DNA of 21,170 nt, taken from positions 1 to 21,170 of the forward strand of contig CANPBV010000014.1 in assembly GCA_947572405.1 (NCBI GenBank). Reading direction: 5' to 3'. The translations under genes were made by a program, and so were the position numbers. The DNA comes from an uncultured Mycoplasmatota bacterium. Lineage in GTDB: Bacteria; Bacillota_I; Bacilli_A; RF39; UBA660. The notes beneath the pieces were generated by a model. The model worked only from the letters and a program-made list of their open reading frames with translations. It searched no databases and was not told the origin of the DNA. This document shows positions 1 through 7,177 of this stretch, in pieces (the first letter of the stretch is position 1; every line of letters starts with the position of its first letter).

Positions 1-40
1 TAAATATCTATTTTATATGATGAAACAAAAATATAAAATC

Positions 41-65
41 AAAAAAAGAAGCAATTTTAAGCTTC
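41..65 (-). terminator. intrinsic terminator of the leftmost gene
   Basis: Read on the minus strand, a 5-bp stem GAAGC/GCTTC with an 8-nt loop is followed by seven T residues. The loop contains the TAA stop of the 57-560 gene. The stem is short but the T-tract is good. Confidence 0.6.
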
Positions 66-560
66 CAATATTTTTACCTTTTGTGAAATTTGTGTAGCAT
101 TTGCTGCATCTTGTAAACCATTCCAAACAGCATTAGATTTGTTCAATTTTAGAGTATCCATTAAAATAGATTTCAATTCTGGGTCCTTTACATACTGGAG
201 TGTAGAAGCTAATTTAAACTTAGAATCTTGCTCTCTTGGAAATCCAGTACATAAAATATTTTCACGACCCGCATAACTTTCTGATTGAATTTTTAATTTT
301 GTATAGGCAATCTCTCCGTTCTGCATATCAATTGTGTAGTATACAATTTGTTCATTTATATTTCCACAAACAAGTCTACTATTTTCTCCAACCCCTAAAC
401 ACTCTTTTAAACGTTCCATACGAACTTCTCCATTGCTTACAAATTCTATTCCTCTAATAGTTCCCGTTTTTTGGTCTAATAATCCTAACATACTATAAAA
501 TTTTATATTTTCAGAATAATCATACATAATTCCATTTAATATTACTACTTGTTGTTCCAT
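57..560 (-). CDS. uncharacterised protein, paralogue of the next gene
   Basis: A soluble-looking protein of 167 residues with no signal peptide or membrane segment, and no family I recognise. The second ATG (560) is preferred over the one at 566: the AAGGA site lies 8 nt before the ATG at 560 but only 2 nt before the other. It resembles the upstream gene (628-1224) along its length. Both share an N-terminal (V/L)IIL(N/D)G, then G.L...TG...(K/R)GIE near residue 35, a central (G)+E.(V/I)L...G(F/R) stretch, and a C-terminal (A/G)VW.G(L/I)Q motif. The two genes are in tandem with a hairpin terminator between them, so this one may depend on read-through or on a promoter I could not see. Possible roles are open. 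Confidence 0.8.
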   Translation of the reverse strand: MEQQVVILNGIMYDYSENIKFYSMLGLLDQKTGTIRGIEFVSNGEVRMERLKECLGVGENSRLVCGNINEQIVYYTIDMQNGEIAYTKLKIQSESYAGRENILCTGFPREQDSKFKLASTLQYVKDPELKSILMDTLKLNKSNAVWNGLQDAANATQISQKVKILEA

Positions 561-604
561 TTCCATCTTCCTTTCTCATATGAGTGCCACTTTTACAATA
601 GGAC

Positions 605-630
605 AAAAAAGAAAGTGAACTACTTTCTTA
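605..630 (-). terminator. terminator between the two paralogues
   Basis: A perfect 8-bp inverted repeat, AAGAAAGT/ACTTTCTT with a 5-nt loop (609-629), is followed on the minus strand by further T residues (605-608). The TAA stop of the 628-1224 gene lies inside the stem. The T-tract is short, so termination may be partial and feed the downstream paralogue. Confidence 0.6.
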
Positions 631-1224
631 TTGTTTTACTGAAGGAGAAGCCAATGTATAAACTGGATATGACCAATCTGAAGATAAACATTCTACAGAA
701 ATTTGAATTCCTCTCCAAACACCATTATTATTAGCCTTCATTAAAATAGCTTCTGTCAATTCATATAAAGGATCAAATTGATTTGTAGGCTCTACCATGT
801 CTTTGACACCTAAAAGTCGATTGAATACAATAACCTGATAGCGGTTTACTGGTCGTTGAACGTTTCTACTAAGTCTTCCATCAATCAAAACTTTTTCTTT
901 TCCACTGAAACGATTCTCACTACTATTGAGCTCAAAATGACCCCAAAAAATATCGTTTGTCTCTGACATCCCCTGATATCTTAACATTTCACCATTATAA
1001 TAACCAGCAACCAAAGAAAACCCTGATTGAACTTGATATTTTCCATAAATATATCGTAACAATTCATCGTAATCCCCGATATTACATTCGTCATCAAATA
1101 CTTCAATTCCTTTAAATACTCCAGTGGAAGGCTCCAATATTCCCACTATTTTTAATTGTTGCTTTTCTGACGATAAATAATTTTTATGATAACCATCTAA
1201 TATGATTAAGGTCCCTTTCTCCAT
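628..1224 (-). CDS. uncharacterised protein, paralogue of the previous gene
   Basis: 198 residues starting MEKGTLIILDGY. The open frame extends 11 codons further upstream, but the ATG at 1224 has an AAGGGGG site about 6 nt before it and the upstream ATG has none. No signal peptide or transmembrane segment is visible. It matches the neighbour at 57-560 in the N-terminal ILDG, the G.LEPSTG..KGIE segment, the central GKEKVLIDGR segment and the C-terminal GVWRGIQ motif. It is about 30 residues longer, mostly at the C-terminus. It looks like an old tandem duplication. I do not recognise a family and assign no function. Confidence 0.82.
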   Translation of the reverse strand: MEKGTLIILDGYHKNYLSSEKQQLKIVGILEPSTGVFKGIEVFDDECNIGDYDELLRYIYGKYQVQSGFSLVAGYYNGEMLRYQGMSETNDIFWGHFELNSSENRFSGKEKVLIDGRLSRNVQRPVNRYQVIVFNRLLGVKDMVEPTNQFDPLYELTEAILMKANNNGVWRGIQISVECLSSDWSYPVYTLASPSVKQ

Positions 1225-1255
1225 AAAATTCCCCCTTTTTGACACATCGTTTTCC

Positions 1256-1283
1256 ATTGTAACACGTTTTAATTATTTTTGCA
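1256..1283 (-). promoter_or_regulatory. candidate promoter for the paralogue pair
   Basis: On the minus strand a -10 TACAAT (1256-1261) and a -35-like TTGCAA (1278-1283) are separated by 16 nt. They lie about 30 nt upstream of the ATG at 1224. The -10 is one base off consensus and the -35 is weak. Confidence 0.45.
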
Positions 1284-1412
1284 AATCGTTCAAGGTAGCA
1301 CTTAAAAAATTTATGAAAAGAGATTGGCAAAAAAGAGGTCTTATTATAAATACATTTCATGATGATTCCTACCCAGATTTTATTTACCATTTTTTTAGTT
1401 TTATAATCTTTC

Positions 1413-1435
1413 CCATATTTTAAAAGAAAATATGG
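1413..1435. repeat. 9-bp inverted repeat in the 1225-1480 intergenic region
   Basis: CCATATTTT and AAAATATGG flank a 5-nt AAAAG spacer, giving a perfect 9-bp hairpin in the 256-bp gap between the symporter and the paralogue pair. No T-tract follows on either strand, so it is not a classic intrinsic terminator. It could still be an mRNA 3'-end structure of the symporter transcript or a protein-binding palindrome. Nothing else clear is visible in the gap apart from the promoter at its left end. Confidence 0.4.
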
Positions 1436-1480
1436 ACTTCACCTATTTTTATGGCCTTTTTCGGGCATTTACCCTAAAAA

Positions 1481-2692
1481 TCATTTCTCTATCCATTCCT
1501 TGCCATCTACCATTCTAGTTACTAGCATGGACGAAGTAAGATCTCCTGTTACATTCAAACAAGTAGCTGGTGGATCTACTAGCCACGCAATCGTGGCAAT
1601 AATTGGAAATGCACTTGCAGGAAAATTATAAAGACTTACAATTAACATTTCTCCTATAAGTCCTCCACCCGGAATTCCAGACATCACAACTCCACTTAGT
1701 ACAGCAATCAATAAAGCGATTAAATAAGTATCGAATCCAGTAAATGGCATTCCAAAAATACCGAATAAAAATACAATTTTTAAAATTGCTGCCATACTAG
1801 AACCTTCCATGTGCATAGTAGCTCCTATCGGCATGCAGATTTCTCTGATATCTTTTGGTACCCCCATATTTTCTGCGGCTTCTAAGTTAGAAGGCAAACT
1901 TGCCAAAGATGATTGTGTTGCTAAAGATGTAAGGGCTGGCGCAAAAGCATTTCGATAAAAACTCTTAATTCCTTTCTTTTTATGGGAACAATAAGCATAA
2001 ATCGTATACATAATAAAGAAATATAAAATACACATTCCATAATATAATGCCATACTTCTGGCGTAACTACCTAGTAAATTAGGGCCAAATTCTCCAACCA
2101 AAGTTGCAAAATAAGCACCTAGCCCAATCGGGGCATAATACATAATGATACCAATAAATTTCATCATCACTTTTGATAACGTTTCTAATCCAGAAGCAAT
2201 TTTTTTTCCTTCTTTTCCAAGTAAACTAATACTAATCCCAAAAATAATAGAAAAGATAATCAGTGGTAACATATGGTCTTTTGATAACAATGATGTAAAA
2301 TCAGTTACAGTGACCATCTCCACAATTTTACTTCCAATATTTACAGCTTCCTTTGTTTCAGGAATAAAAGGAATACTAGCTCCCCCTACTGGATCTATGA
2401 TAAGTGATACAATAAGCATTAATACCGCTGCTATAAAACTAGTGAATAAAAAAGTTGCAAATAAATATTTTAAAATATGCCCTAATCTTTTCATGTTAAC
2501 CATATTTGCAATAGACGATGAAATCGTAAAGAAAACAAGCGGTACTACTAATGTATACATTAAATTTAAAAATATATCGCCAAATGGTTTTAAAACTGCT
2601 GTATCTTCCTTAAAAATTACACCAATTAATGAACCAATTAACACGGAGCCAATCAAGATGAGTGGGAAAATAAACGGTTTTAACTTCTTCAT
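1481..2692 (-). CDS. DAACS (SLC1/GltPh-type) sodium- or proton-coupled amino acid/dicarboxylate symporter
   Basis: A polytopic inner-membrane carrier of 403 residues, a normal length for the dicarboxylate/amino acid:cation symporter family. Diagnostic parts are the N-terminal KPFGDIFLNLMYTLVVPLVF stretch (35-54), a serine-rich HP1 tip (TQSSLASLPS, 259-268), a TM7 motif HMEGS (294-298) where the family usually has NMDGT, the HP2 loop SGIPGGG (338-344), and the TM8 motif NVTGD (380-384). D373 matches the conserved Asp that binds the substrate amino group (GltPh D394). A376 sits where acidic-substrate carriers have Arg (GltPh R397), which argues against glutamate or aspartate as substrate. AGGAGG lies 8 nt before the ATG. 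The gene follows the greA-like gene, separated from it by a terminator. The substrate is unknown; a neutral or sulfur amino acid is a guess. Confidence 0.93.
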   Translation of the reverse strand: MKKLKPFIFPLILIGSVLIGSLIGVIFKEDTAVLKPFGDIFLNLMYTLVVPLVFFTISSSIANMVNMKRLGHILKYLFATFLFTSFIAAVLMLIVSLIIDPVGGASIPFIPETKEAVNIGSKIVEMVTVTDFTSLLSKDHMLPLIIFSIIFGISISLLGKEGKKIASGLETLSKVMMKFIGIIMYYAPIGLGAYFATLVGEFGPNLLGSYARSMALYYGMCILYFFIMYTIYAYCSHKKKGIKSFYRNAFAPALTSLATQSSLASLPSNLEAAENMGVPKDIREICMPIGATMHMEGSSMAAILKIVFLFGIFGMPFTGFDTYLIALLIAVLSGVVMSGIPGGGLIGEMLIVSLYNFPASAFPIIATIAWLVDPPATCLNVTGDLTSSMLVTRMVDGKEWIEK

Positions 2693-2724
2693 ACATCTAA
2701 CCTCCTATAGCAATATATGTGACA

Positions 2725-2752
2725 TAAAAAAAAACATTCCTATGAATGTTTT
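2725..2752 (-). terminator. strong intrinsic terminator of the greA-like gene
   Basis: On the minus strand a 9-bp stem AAAACATTC/GAATGTTTT with a 4-nt loop runs into further T residues. The TAG stop of the greA-like gene starts within the loop. Confidence 0.85.
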
Positions 2753-3291
2753 AATGTATATGGATTTTTTGTCTCTATTTCTCCCATTGTTGGCGCTAAA
2801 TCTTTTGCTTTTACAATACCAGTTATAACCCCATCCGCGTTCACTGGACTTCCTGATGATTTGCGTAAAAGAAAATTTTCTCCAACTGTTTTCCCAAGTA
2901 TTGCTCTTCCCATTGGAGAAGCCAATGTTACATTCGTAATTCCTGAAATTTCGCTCAAACCATCAATTTGAATTCTCATATCCATAGGTTCTTCTCCCTC
3001 ATATGTAACTTGAGCTGCAACAATGTCCCCTACTTGAACATTCATTTTATCTGACTGTCTATCTATTCTAAGAATATCAGCCCCACATAATATATCAGCA
3101 ATTTCTTGTTGTGCTTTTCCCAAACGTATTAATTCATGTTGAAGAGAAGTAGAAGTAGAACCGCAATCTAAGACTCCCTCATCACGAATTGCCTCACCAT
3201 ATAGTTTATTTACTTTTTTAATTTCTTGTTCTATCCTCTGTAACTGTTTCCTCAAAGCATTTGCTTTTGCCTCTGTAATTTGTTTTTTCAT
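2740..3291 (-). CDS. GreA/GreB-family transcription factor, atypical
   Basis: 183 residues, against about 158 for standard GreA. Residues 1-75 are charged and helical, consistent with the coiled-coil that enters the RNA polymerase secondary channel. Residues 84-165 look like the GreA/GreB FKBP-like C-terminal domain: VQVGDIV (85-91) and SPMGRAILGKTVGENF (125-140), equivalent to the family's SP.G.ALLGK.VGD. The coiled-coil tip is unusual. The family stretch with N-G-D-L-S-E-N-A-E-Y is absent; only D37-E38 and D42 are near the tip. It may be a paralogue with altered RNA-cleavage activity, as known for Gfh-type factors, rather than housekeeping GreA. A GGGAGG site precedes the ATG by about 10 nt, and an extended -10 promoter sits upstream. 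Confidence 0.85.
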   Translation of the reverse strand: MKKQITEAKANALRKQLQRIEQEIKKVNKLYGEAIRDEGVLDCGSTSTSLQHELIRLGKAQQEIADILCGADILRIDRQSDKMNVQVGDIVAAQVTYEGEEPMDMRIQIDGLSEISGITNVTLASPMGRAILGKTVGENFLLRKSSGSPVNADGVITGIVKAKDLAPTMGEIETKNPYTLKHS

Positions 3292-3316
3292 ATCTAGAAA
3301 ACCTCCCTATGCAGAT

Positions 3317-3325
3317 ATTATAACA
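3317..3325 (-). promoter_or_regulatory. extended -10 promoter of the greA-like gene
   Basis: TGTTATAAT on the minus strand is a perfect -10 with the TGn extension, about 25 nt upstream of the ATG. No good -35 is visible, as expected for an extended -10 promoter. Confidence 0.6.
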
Positions 3326-3352
3326 CTTTCAACCAAATTAAAAAAGGGGTCT

Positions 3353-4573
3353 TTATAAAAATTCTAACATTAACCATTCTGGCTTTAAAAATAAAAGTAT
3401 TCCAATTAATAACATCATCAATCCCCCTATTAAATGAGAATATTTCGCATATTTATTTGAAATTCCTGTTACCTTCATAGTAATCATCGCCATAAAAAAT
3501 ATACATAAGTCATCAATCAAAAAGAACAAAATGTAAAGAAAAATATAAAGAGCATACTCCATATTGGTTAGATGGTTAAGCGCTAATACCTGCGTAAAAA
3601 TAAGGGGCAATCCTGCAGAACATGCAAGTTCAACAAGATTTACGGAAACCGCCAATGCAATGACACCAAAAAAGGCAAACACAAATTTTTTTTCTGAAGT
3701 AATTTTTTTGATCCGAGATAACGTTTCTTTCCTTTTTGCTTCTTTTACAACCGTACAACCAGCTTCCTTCGCTTTCAAGAAACTATAAAGATTCCATATT
3801 CCAGCTACTAGAGCAATCACTGCGATCAATTTTTGAATCCACATAATAGAAGTAATGGAAATCGCAATTTTTAACCAAGATACCATAAATAATAAATAAA
3901 TGAGAGCTGAAGTAATTAAAAAGGTCAGCCCTAAAATCCACATTTTTTTACGGTCTTTCATTCCAATTAACATGCTAATTAAAAAAAGCAACACCCACAT
4001 AGCACATGGATTAAAACCATCAATAAAGCCTAATAAAGTGGCAAGTAACGGAAGTGATACCTGTTTTGGATTAATTTCACCTAGAAAAGGAACCGTAATT
4101 GGGACTTTTTCCTCTTCTTTTTTTTCTTGCACATTTTCTCCTTCGAAAATCGGTTCTCCATTTTGAATGGCTTTCACCACATCTACGCTTTCTTCATACG
4201 AATATTTTTCTATAAAATGTTCTATCTGTCCTGCGATATTCTCATTATAACCAGTAAGGCCTATTTCCCCAATTACTGTATAAGGAACATAATTATTTTC
4301 GGTCCCCAAAACTTTTTTTACTTGACCTAATAAATCTGAATTTTCCGGGTTCTCTGTTACTTCTAACATCTCAATTTCTAAATTTAAGTATTTGCTTTTA
4401 ATACTATTTAGATATTCTTTTTCGGCTGCACAATGGGGACAGCTATTTGAATAAAATAAATAAAGTTTCACCTTTTCTAGTGCTTTACTAGTAGTTGGAA
4501 AAAGAAGGCCAAAAACAATAAGAAATCCAAAAAATAATTTTAATAATTTTCCTTTATATTTTGACTTAGCCAT
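3353..4573 (-). CDS. thioredoxin-CcdA/DsbD fusion, transmembrane thiol redox protein
   Basis: 406 residues. A signal or anchor helix (about 10-30) is followed by an extracytoplasmic thioredoxin/glutaredoxin-like domain with a CPHC active site (C45, C48) and a cis-proline region YVPYTV (P97). A charged linker (about 145-160) leads to a CcdA/DsbD-beta-like membrane domain (about 173-400) with roughly six helices. The two conserved intramembrane cysteines are visible as FNPC (C190) and ELACSAG (C318). In this family electrons pass from cytoplasmic thioredoxin through the membrane cysteines to the outer thioredoxin domain, keeping extracytoplasmic thiols reduced. The order here (thioredoxin first, membrane part second) puts partner and channel in one chain. 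GAGGAGG lies 7 nt before the ATG, and the start overlaps the upstream thioredoxin gene by 34 bp, implying co-translation with it. Confidence 0.9.
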   Translation of the reverse strand: MAKSKYKGKLLKLFFGFLIVFGLLFPTTSKALEKVKLYLFYSNSCPHCAAEKEYLNSIKSKYLNLEIEMLEVTENPENSDLLGQVKKVLGTENNYVPYTVIGEIGLTGYNENIAGQIEHFIEKYSYEESVDVVKAIQNGEPIFEGENVQEKKEEEKVPITVPFLGEINPKQVSLPLLATLLGFIDGFNPCAMWVLLFLISMLIGMKDRKKMWILGLTFLITSALIYLLFMVSWLKIAISITSIMWIQKLIAVIALVAGIWNLYSFLKAKEAGCTVVKEAKRKETLSRIKKITSEKKFVFAFFGVIALAVSVNLVELACSAGLPLIFTQVLALNHLTNMEYALYIFLYILFFLIDDLCIFFMAMITMKVTGISNKYAKYSHLIGGLMMLLIGILLFLKPEWLMLEFL

Positions 4574-4809
4574 ACGAAAACCTCCTCTATTGTTTTTTCA
4601 CCAACCAATCTAGATTGTTCTAAACCATTTTGTTCCAAAATGAGAACTGGCAATTTGTCTTCCACCTGATAGGAAGTTGCCTCTGGATCAAAGTCCAAGT
4701 CATACTCTACCCATTCTAGATTTGGATATTTCTGTTTTGCTTTTGTCCATACTTTTTTCATAATGAGACAACTACTGCACCAAATCGCACTAATCCCAAT
4801 TATTTTCAT
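4540..4809 (-). CDS. small cytoplasmic thioredoxin-like protein
   Basis: 89 residues without a signal peptide. WCSSC (C11, C14) matches the thioredoxin WCxxC active site, and KLPVLIL (P54) matches the cis-proline strand. It is shorter than thioredoxin (about 105). AAGGAGG lies 7 nt before the ATG. The start forms an ATGA overlap with the pentapeptide gene, and its 3' end overlaps the thioredoxin-CcdA fusion by 34 bp. By family knowledge the cytoplasmic partner of CcdA/DsbD-beta is a thioredoxin, so this protein is the likely electron donor for the downstream fusion. That link is inferred from gene order. Confidence 0.88.
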   Translation of the reverse strand: MKIIGISAIWCSSCLIMKKVWTKAKQKYPNLEWVEYDLDFDPEATSYQVEDKLPVLILEQNGLEQSRLVGEKTIEEVFVWLSQNIKENY

Positions 4810-5408
4810 TCCTTTTCCTCCTTAATAATAAGCCCCAGTATTGGGAAAAAACAAACTGCCTGATCAGTTGTTACAATTGCTCCTTTTAAATCTATTAAGT
4901 TTACAAAAATGCCTTCTATTTCATTGCTTCTAAAATCGATTTGATTCCAGGAAGTATTATGAAAATCAGCTTTTATAAATCGATTATTTTTCAATATCAC
5001 ATGCTCTAATTTTACATTTGAAAAACCAGCTTCAGTAAAATCACTTTCTATTAACGTAGTATGTTTTAAAGTACTATCATTAAAATTGCTATAGTTTGAT
5101 TTGGAACTAAGAATTGTCACATCTATACATGTACTTCCACTCATATCAGTTCCCATGAGGTTACAGCTTTCAAAAGATGTTTTAATAAAACTGGAACCAT
5201 AAAAATTAGAATTTGAAAAATTACATTCTTTAAAATTGACATTTTGAAATCGGATTCCTTCAAAGTTCCCATCAAATATCATTTTTTCAAATGTGCAATT
5301 TTGAAATTCAATATAATGATGAAAATCTGTAATGGTCTCTTCTTTTAATAGGCAATCAGAAACACATTCTAAATCTTTAATTTCCCTTACTGTTTTCGTT
5401 TCTTTCAT
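4806..5408 (-). CDS. pentapeptide-repeat protein
   Basis: 200 residues. From about 32 to 175 the sequence follows the five-residue period of pentapeptide repeats, with Phe or Leu at the central position and small or polar residues around it (for example CNFSNSNFYGSSF at 62-74). This predicts a right-handed quadrilateral beta-helix. The C-terminal tail LKGAIVTTDQA... (174 onward) resembles the end of YjbI/McbG-like proteins of Bacillota. No signal peptide or membrane segment. Some family members (Qnr, McbG, MfpA) mimic DNA and protect gyrase; most have no known role, and nothing here proves a gyrase target. The 5' end overlaps the cysteine desulfurase by 32 bp and the 3' end overlaps the thioredoxin by 4 bp. 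The nearest SD-like AAGG is rather far (about 13 nt), so translation is probably coupled. Confidence 0.88.
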   Translation of the reverse strand: MKETKTVREIKDLECVSDCLLKEETITDFHHYIEFQNCTFEKMIFDGNFEGIRFQNVNFKECNFSNSNFYGSSFIKTSFESCNLMGTDMSGSTCIDVTILSSKSNYSNFNDSTLKHTTLIESDFTEAGFSNVKLEHVILKNNRFIKADFHNTSWNQIDFRSNEIEGIFVNLIDLKGAIVTTDQAVCFFPILGLIIKEEKE

Positions 5409-6531
5409 TGGTAAATGATAACCTTTCTAAAACTTCCTTTAGTGTATCCATAAAGAAAGAAAGTTCTTGTTTCGTTGTCTTATATGAAATACTAACACGT
5501 AAACTACTCATTGCATATTTCTCATTATGAGTGACCGCCATGACTGCAGATGAGGAACTGCCACTTTTAGAGCAAGCAGTTTGGGTTGAAATGAAAATAT
5601 CTTTTTCTTCTAGGGCATGTTGCAAAGTTTCTGGTTTTATTCCAGGAACACTAAAATTTAAAATATGGGGAATGGCCTTTTCACTACTATTGATATGTAT
5701 TCCATCGATCTGTTTTAATTCCTCTCTCAAATAAACATTTAGTGCTTTTACTTGTTCCTTTTTCTGTTCTAAATTCTCTAGTGATAGGCGAAGTGCTTTT
5801 GCCACTGAAACAATTAATGCCAAAGCAGGAGTGCCACTTCGGTAAACGGTTGTGCTTTTTCCACCATGAATGAGCGGTTCAAAAGAGATTCCTTCTTTTT
5901 TGATAAGAACTCCAACCCCTTTCATTCCATAAAATTTATGGGCTGAAAAACTAATGAAATCCACATCTTCTAAGGATACTTCTATTTTTCCAATACTCTG
6001 TGTCATATCGACATGAAAAAAACATTTTGGATATGATTTTAATAACTTCCCTATTTTTTCTATGGGTTGTATTACACCTAATTCACTACTGACTGAGGCT
6101 ATCGTGACTAAAATGGTGTCATCTCTTAATAGCGATTTGAAATGTTCCAAATCAATTTCTCCATTTTCGTTTACTTTCACAAAGTCAACTTCAAAGCCCA
6201 GATTTGTTAAATATTGTAAGGGAGCGATTACGGAAGAATGTTCAAGCGCAGTCGTGATAATATGTTTTCCACGATTTTGATATTTAAAGGCAACTCCTTT
6301 TATCACTGTATTATTCGATTCTGAAGAACCACTTGTATAAATTATTTCGCTTGGTTTTACTTTTAAAAGTGACGCTACTTGGTTGGTTGCTTCTTCGATT
6401 AATGCTTTTGCTTCTATTCCCAAACGATGTAAGGAATTAGGATTTCCAATAAAATTTTTGCAAACTTTGAGATAACTCTCCAATACTTGTTCTTCTACTG
6501 GTGTCGTTGCCGAATAATCTAAATATATCAT
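5377..6531 (-). CDS. cysteine desulfurase (NifS/IscS-like, PLP-dependent)
   Basis: 384 residues, a normal length. The ATG at 6531 (MIYLDYSATTP) is chosen over the one four codons upstream because a GGTGAT site lies before it and the promoter -10 is too close to the other. Class V aminotransferase features: LDYSATTP at the N-terminus, YTSGSSESNN for PLP phosphate binding, EH at 97-98 (PLP-stacking His), HVDMTQ with D175, SAHKFYG with the Schiff-base Lys K199, and the mobile catalytic cysteine loop TACSKSGSSSS (C320). The enzyme converts cysteine to alanine and a protein persulfide used for Fe-S clusters, thiolated tRNA or cofactors. The long serine-rich loop after the Cys is typical of group I NifS/IscS enzymes. 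No IscU/SufU or ThiI gene is adjacent, so the acceptor is unknown. It is the first gene of a four-gene overlapping operon. Confidence 0.94.
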   Translation of the reverse strand: MIYLDYSATTPVEEQVLESYLKVCKNFIGNPNSLHRLGIEAKALIEEATNQVASLLKVKPSEIIYTSGSSESNNTVIKGVAFKYQNRGKHIITTALEHSSVIAPLQYLTNLGFEVDFVKVNENGEIDLEHFKSLLRDDTILVTIASVSSELGVIQPIEKIGKLLKSYPKCFFHVDMTQSIGKIEVSLEDVDFISFSAHKFYGMKGVGVLIKKEGISFEPLIHGGKSTTVYRSGTPALALIVSVAKALRLSLENLEQKKEQVKALNVYLREELKQIDGIHINSSEKAIPHILNFSVPGIKPETLQHALEEKDIFISTQTACSKSGSSSSAVMAVTHNEKYAMSSLRVSISYKTTKQELSFFMDTLKEVLERLSFTNERNENSKGN

Positions 6532-6547
6532 TGTTATCACCATTCAA

Positions 6548-6558
6548 AGTATAACATA
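6548..6558 (-). promoter_or_regulatory. extended -10 promoter of the desulfurase operon
   Basis: TATGTTATACT on the minus strand carries an extended -10 (TGTTATACT) just upstream of the ATG. A weak TTGTTT (6569-6574) with a 15-nt spacer could be the -35. The same 11-mer occurs at 10028 and 13651. The rest of the 6559-6691 gap shows no gene. Confidence 0.6.
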
Positions 6559-6691
6559 AAAAAAGCAGAAACAACAGAATTTTCCACTTTTATTTTTATA
6601 TTTTTATATTCTTCCATTTTGTATTTAGAAACTCAAATCTTTGGTTCGATTGTACTATCACTTGGTACCCTATCACAACTTCCTTGGAATC

Positions 6692-7177
6692 CTATTTAGA
6701 GCTATATATGAGATGATAAGGATATCCCCTTTTATCAATATTATCTAAATTTAGGTTTAAATCTTTAGCTAATTGAAGTAATTTATCATATTCGTTCATA
6801 GCGCTTTCATCATAATTTTTAACTTCTATTTCTATAAAATATCCTAAATTTTCTACATAATCTAATGCAATTTCATATGTATTTAAGTAAAAATATGTAG
6901 CTCTTACTTTATTAACTATTGTGATTTCTTCCATTCCTAGAATTTTAAAAATTTTATCTAAATTAACTTCATTATCTATTTCAACTTCATATTCATTACA
7001 ATACATATTGTTGTACCAATTTTTGTAATTTAGTATTTTTTTATTACCTCTTATTCCTATTCTAAGCCATTCGTTTATCATTTTTTTACCATCATTTAGA
7101 CACTTTCTATGAGTCGGCTGATAATATACATCAATTTGTTTACTCTCATTTAAAAATTTCAATTTTATGAAATTCAT
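6692..7177 (-). CDS. CYTH (CyaB/class IV adenylate cyclase-like) domain, separated from its start by a frameshift
   Basis: The frame encodes the body of a CYTH domain, the fold of class IV adenylate cyclases, thiamine triphosphatases and tripolyphosphatases. Visible tunnel-lining motifs are WLRIGIR, ILNYK, NEYEVEID, VNKVRATY, and LDYVENLGYFIEIE with its metal-binding acids. The first strand with the signature ExExK is missing here but present in the other frame at the end of the 7146-7421 gene (ETEIK). Joining the frames at the T5A3 run near 7146-7155 restores one continuous domain. The ATG at 7177 has no Shine-Dalgarno site, so this part may not be translated alone. The DNA looks even more AT-rich than its surroundings. 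Likely either a recent pseudogene, a sequencing error, or a recoded gene. Confidence 0.8.
   Translation of the reverse strand: MNFIKLKFLNESKQIDVYYQPTHRKCLNDGKKMINEWLRIGIRGNKKILNYKNWYNNMYCNEYEVEIDNEVNLDKIFKILGMEEITIVNKVRATYFYLNTYEIALDYVENLGYFIEIEVKNYDESAMNEYDKLLQLAKDLNLNLDNIDKRGYPYHLIYSSK

Noticed and set aside
2145..2828. 227-codon open frame on the plus strand
   Set aside because: It lies antisense to the symporter and the end of the greA-like gene, has no ribosome site, and its composition mirrors the codons of the opposite strand. The same holds for the other plus-strand frames over minus-strand genes.
6559..6691. Possible attachment site or tRNA fragment (GGTTCGATT-like stretch) below the CYTH gene
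   Set aside because: The similarity to a T-arm is only a few bases, and I found no direct repeat of the tRNA-Glu 3' end here, so an integrated island with att sites is not supported.
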